6,616 nucleotides of DNA, taken from Deltaproteobacteria bacterium (GTDB lineage Bacteria; Desulfobacterota; Desulfobacteria; Desulfobacterales; UBA11574). Below, piece after piece: positions 5,757 to 6,616 of this stretch. Every line of letters starts with the position of its first letter. Position 1 is the stretch's first letter. Position numbers and translations under genes: made by a program. The DNA is taken from NCBI GenBank assembly GCA_019313025.1, contig JAFDCA010000143.1:1-6616 (forward strand), read 5' to 3'. Below the pieces are notes generated by a model that made no database searches, was not told where the DNA came from, and was given only the letters and a program-made list of their open reading frames with translations.

Positions 5757-6161
5757 CTATGCGGGCAAAAAAGATCCGCGTTTGACATTAAAGTAAGTTA
5801 AAAAAACTTCGCAAGACCGGCAGATCTTCATCTTTTCTTTCCAGTTTATCTGAACAGCACCTTCGCAAATCGTTCCGTTTATAAACCAGCAAAGTTTTCC
5901 AGCCTTAAACTCCCAAGCCGGACACTGTGCTTTTTGTTCTGGAGAACATTTTTTTATAGCCCAACACGGTTTTTGCCGTTTCCTGTTTTCTGCTATCCTG
6001 GAGACTAAGAATAACATCTGCCGCTCCGCAGACGGTGGAATAGATCGCCATCCCTGTTCATAGCTGTGTATTGCCTTAAGAGAGGTTCCGAGCAGTTGGG
6101 CCATTTGCTTTTGCGTCTTGTTCAATTTTTTGCGATAGTGGATGAATTCTTTGCTGTCCAT
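5757..6161 (-). CDS. XRE-type helix-turn-helix regulator with C-terminal two-CW cysteine domain
   Basis: This is a 134-residue predicted DNA-binding sensor. Residues 3-58 form an XRE-like helix-turn-helix (YRKKLNKTQKQMAQLLGTSL, then KAIHSYEQGWRSIP). Residues 63-122 contain seven cysteines (C66, C72, C80, C91, C99, C114, C117) in the two-CW arrangement: a first Cys-Trp at 66-67, a CP pair at 80-81, a second Cys-Trp at 91-92 followed by the G-T-x-C of INGTIC, and a final CRSCEVF. This cysteine domain is known mainly from sensory proteins of Desulfobacterota-type anaerobes. Metal or iron-sulfur binding is plausible but unproven. AGGGG lies 6 bases before the ATG. A dyad inside the likely promoter, partly repeated before the divergent gene, suggests autoregulation and control of that neighbour. 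No phosphorylation or kinase module is present. Confidence 0.85.
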   Translation of the reverse strand: MDSKEFIHYRKKLNKTQKQMAQLLGTSLKAIHSYEQGWRSIPPSAERQMLFLVSRIAENRKRQKPCWAIKKCSPEQKAQCPAWEFKAGKLCWFINGTICEGAVQINWKEKMKICRSCEVFLTYFNVKRGSFLPA

Positions 6162-6210
6162 GGGAAACCCCTATAGTTAGAACATTTGAATGGAATGATG
6201 ACATGGATAA

Positions 6211-6241
6211 TTAATAAGCCACAATGTGGTATTTTTGTCAA
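6211..6241 (-). promoter_or_regulatory. Promoter with embedded dyad operator for the XRE/two-CW gene
   Basis: On the minus strand TTGACA (6236-6241) is followed four bases later by the perfect dyad CCACA-T-TGTGG (6219-6229), which would sit in the -35/-10 spacer. Candidate -10 boxes are CTTATT (17-base spacing) or TATTAA (19-base spacing); neither is strong. The dyad sits where a repressor would block polymerase. The 11-mer TACCACATTGT (6221-6231) recurs in front of the divergent gene. Confidence 0.5.
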
Positions 6242-6446
6242 ATAAAAAAAACATATTTTCACATAATGAAATAAAAATTTTATAGGAAAAACAAAGGGAC
6301 TTGGGATTGTTCGTATTCACCATCAGCATAATGAAAATCTTGAAAAGCAAATCTTTGTAGAGCGTTCCTAATAATATATTGAAGGTAAAATTTATGTATG
6401 ACAGGCATCACTAAATGAAATAATTGATCTTAGTTTGGTTTTACCC
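6242..6446. other. AT-rich spacer between divergent promoters
   Basis: This part of the 363-base gap between the XRE/two-CW gene and the rightward gene contains no supported ORF, RNA gene or hairpin. It is strongly AT-rich near 6242-6290. It holds the two operator-like sites about 237 bases apart, a spacing at which DNA looping is possible, though nothing in the sequence proves it. Confidence 0.35.
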
Positions 6447-6476
6447 TTGACATAAGCTACCACATTGTATTATTTT
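6447..6476 (+). promoter_or_regulatory. Promoter with shared operator half-site for the rightward gene
   Basis: TTGACA (6447-6452) is followed five bases later by TACCACATTGT (6458-6468), identical over 11 bases to the site in front of the XRE/two-CW gene. Possible -10 boxes are TATTTT (6471-6476, 18-base spacing) or TATTAT (6468-6473, 15-base spacing). The dyad is degenerate on its right side here (TGTAT instead of TGTGG), so binding would be expected to be weaker. Confidence 0.5.
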
Positions 6477-6524
6477 CGCAGTCTTTTCATAACGTATCGT
6501 CTTTAAACAGCCAAAGGGAGATAA

Positions 6525-6616
6525 ATGAATCGTAGAACTGAAATCAAAACCACGGAAATTTTAGATTTAAACCAGATGGATTCAGGTTTTCTCGCTGAAG
6601 TTAAGCGTCGATCTGG
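6525..6616 (+). CDS. Start of a gene cut by the window edge, possibly HdrC-like iron-sulfur subunit
   Basis: Only the first 30 codons are visible, beginning MNRRTEIKTTEILDLNQMDS and continuing GFLAEVKRRSG. AAGGGAG lies 4-6 bases before the ATG, so the start is well supported. The segment LDLNQMDSGFLAEVKRRSG resembles the sequence that precedes the first cysteine motif in heterodisulfide-reductase subunit C and related 4Fe-4S dicluster proteins, where a phrase of this kind is followed by CYQCxxCxxGCP. The cysteines themselves would lie beyond the window, so this remains a guess. The gene is divergent from the XRE/two-CW regulator and shares its operator-like 11-mer, making it the likely regulated target. 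Confidence 0.6.
   Translation, partial: MNRRTEIKTTEILDLNQMDSGFLAEVKRRS

Overview
The window looks like an AT-rich chromosomal segment from an anaerobic bacterium, most likely a Desulfobacterota (sulfate-reducer-type) genome. This is inferred from family content: a two-CW cysteine domain on a DNA-binding protein, a DksA-type zinc finger fused to an RsbU/SpoIIE phosphatase, an anaerobe-style ArsM, a rhodanese/MauE membrane pair, and a possible HdrC-like gene start at the right edge. No rRNA, tRNA or CRISPR array was seen. All intact genes lie on the minus strand except the partial gene at the right edge.

Regions, left to right. Bases 1-362 are noticeably GC-richer than the rest and hold a decayed remnant of a Y1 (HUH, REP-associated/IS200-like) transposase with a stop, a frameshift and a mutated HUH histidine. 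Bases 363-606 hold no gene. Bases 607-4156 carry five minus-strand genes with short gaps (35-78 bp). In transcription order these are an ArsR/SmtB repressor with a C-terminal cysteine cluster, an arsenite S-adenosylmethyltransferase (ArsM), a soluble rhodanese-like protein ending in a Cys-Cys pair, a zinc-finger PP2C phosphatase, and a small class I SAM methyltransferase. They read as one arsenic-responsive unit. ArsR would sense As(III) and release the promoter, and ArsM would methylate arsenite. The rhodanese may handle sulfur or bind arsenic. The last two genes may be co-transcribed passengers or a signalling output. No arsenite efflux pump or arsenate reductase is present in the window.

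Bases 4187-4465 are a gap with several dyads and a 41-codon open fragment of coding-like composition. Bases 4466-5420 hold a translationally coupled membrane pair: a membrane-anchored rhodanese followed by a MauE/DoxX-type four-helix membrane protein that probably starts at TTG. Bases 5421-5756 are non-coding with a weak terminator candidate. Bases 5757-6161 encode an XRE-type helix-turn-helix protein with a seven-cysteine two-CW domain. Across a 363-base gap lies the start of a plus-strand gene at 6525.

The most striking non-coding signal is in that last gap. The promoter regions of the two divergent genes each carry TTGACA followed 4-5 bases later by the same 11-mer, TACCACATTGT. The copy in front of the regulator extends to a perfect dyad, CCACA-T-TGTGG. 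This is a good candidate for the operator of the XRE/two-CW protein, with autoregulation and control of the divergent gene.
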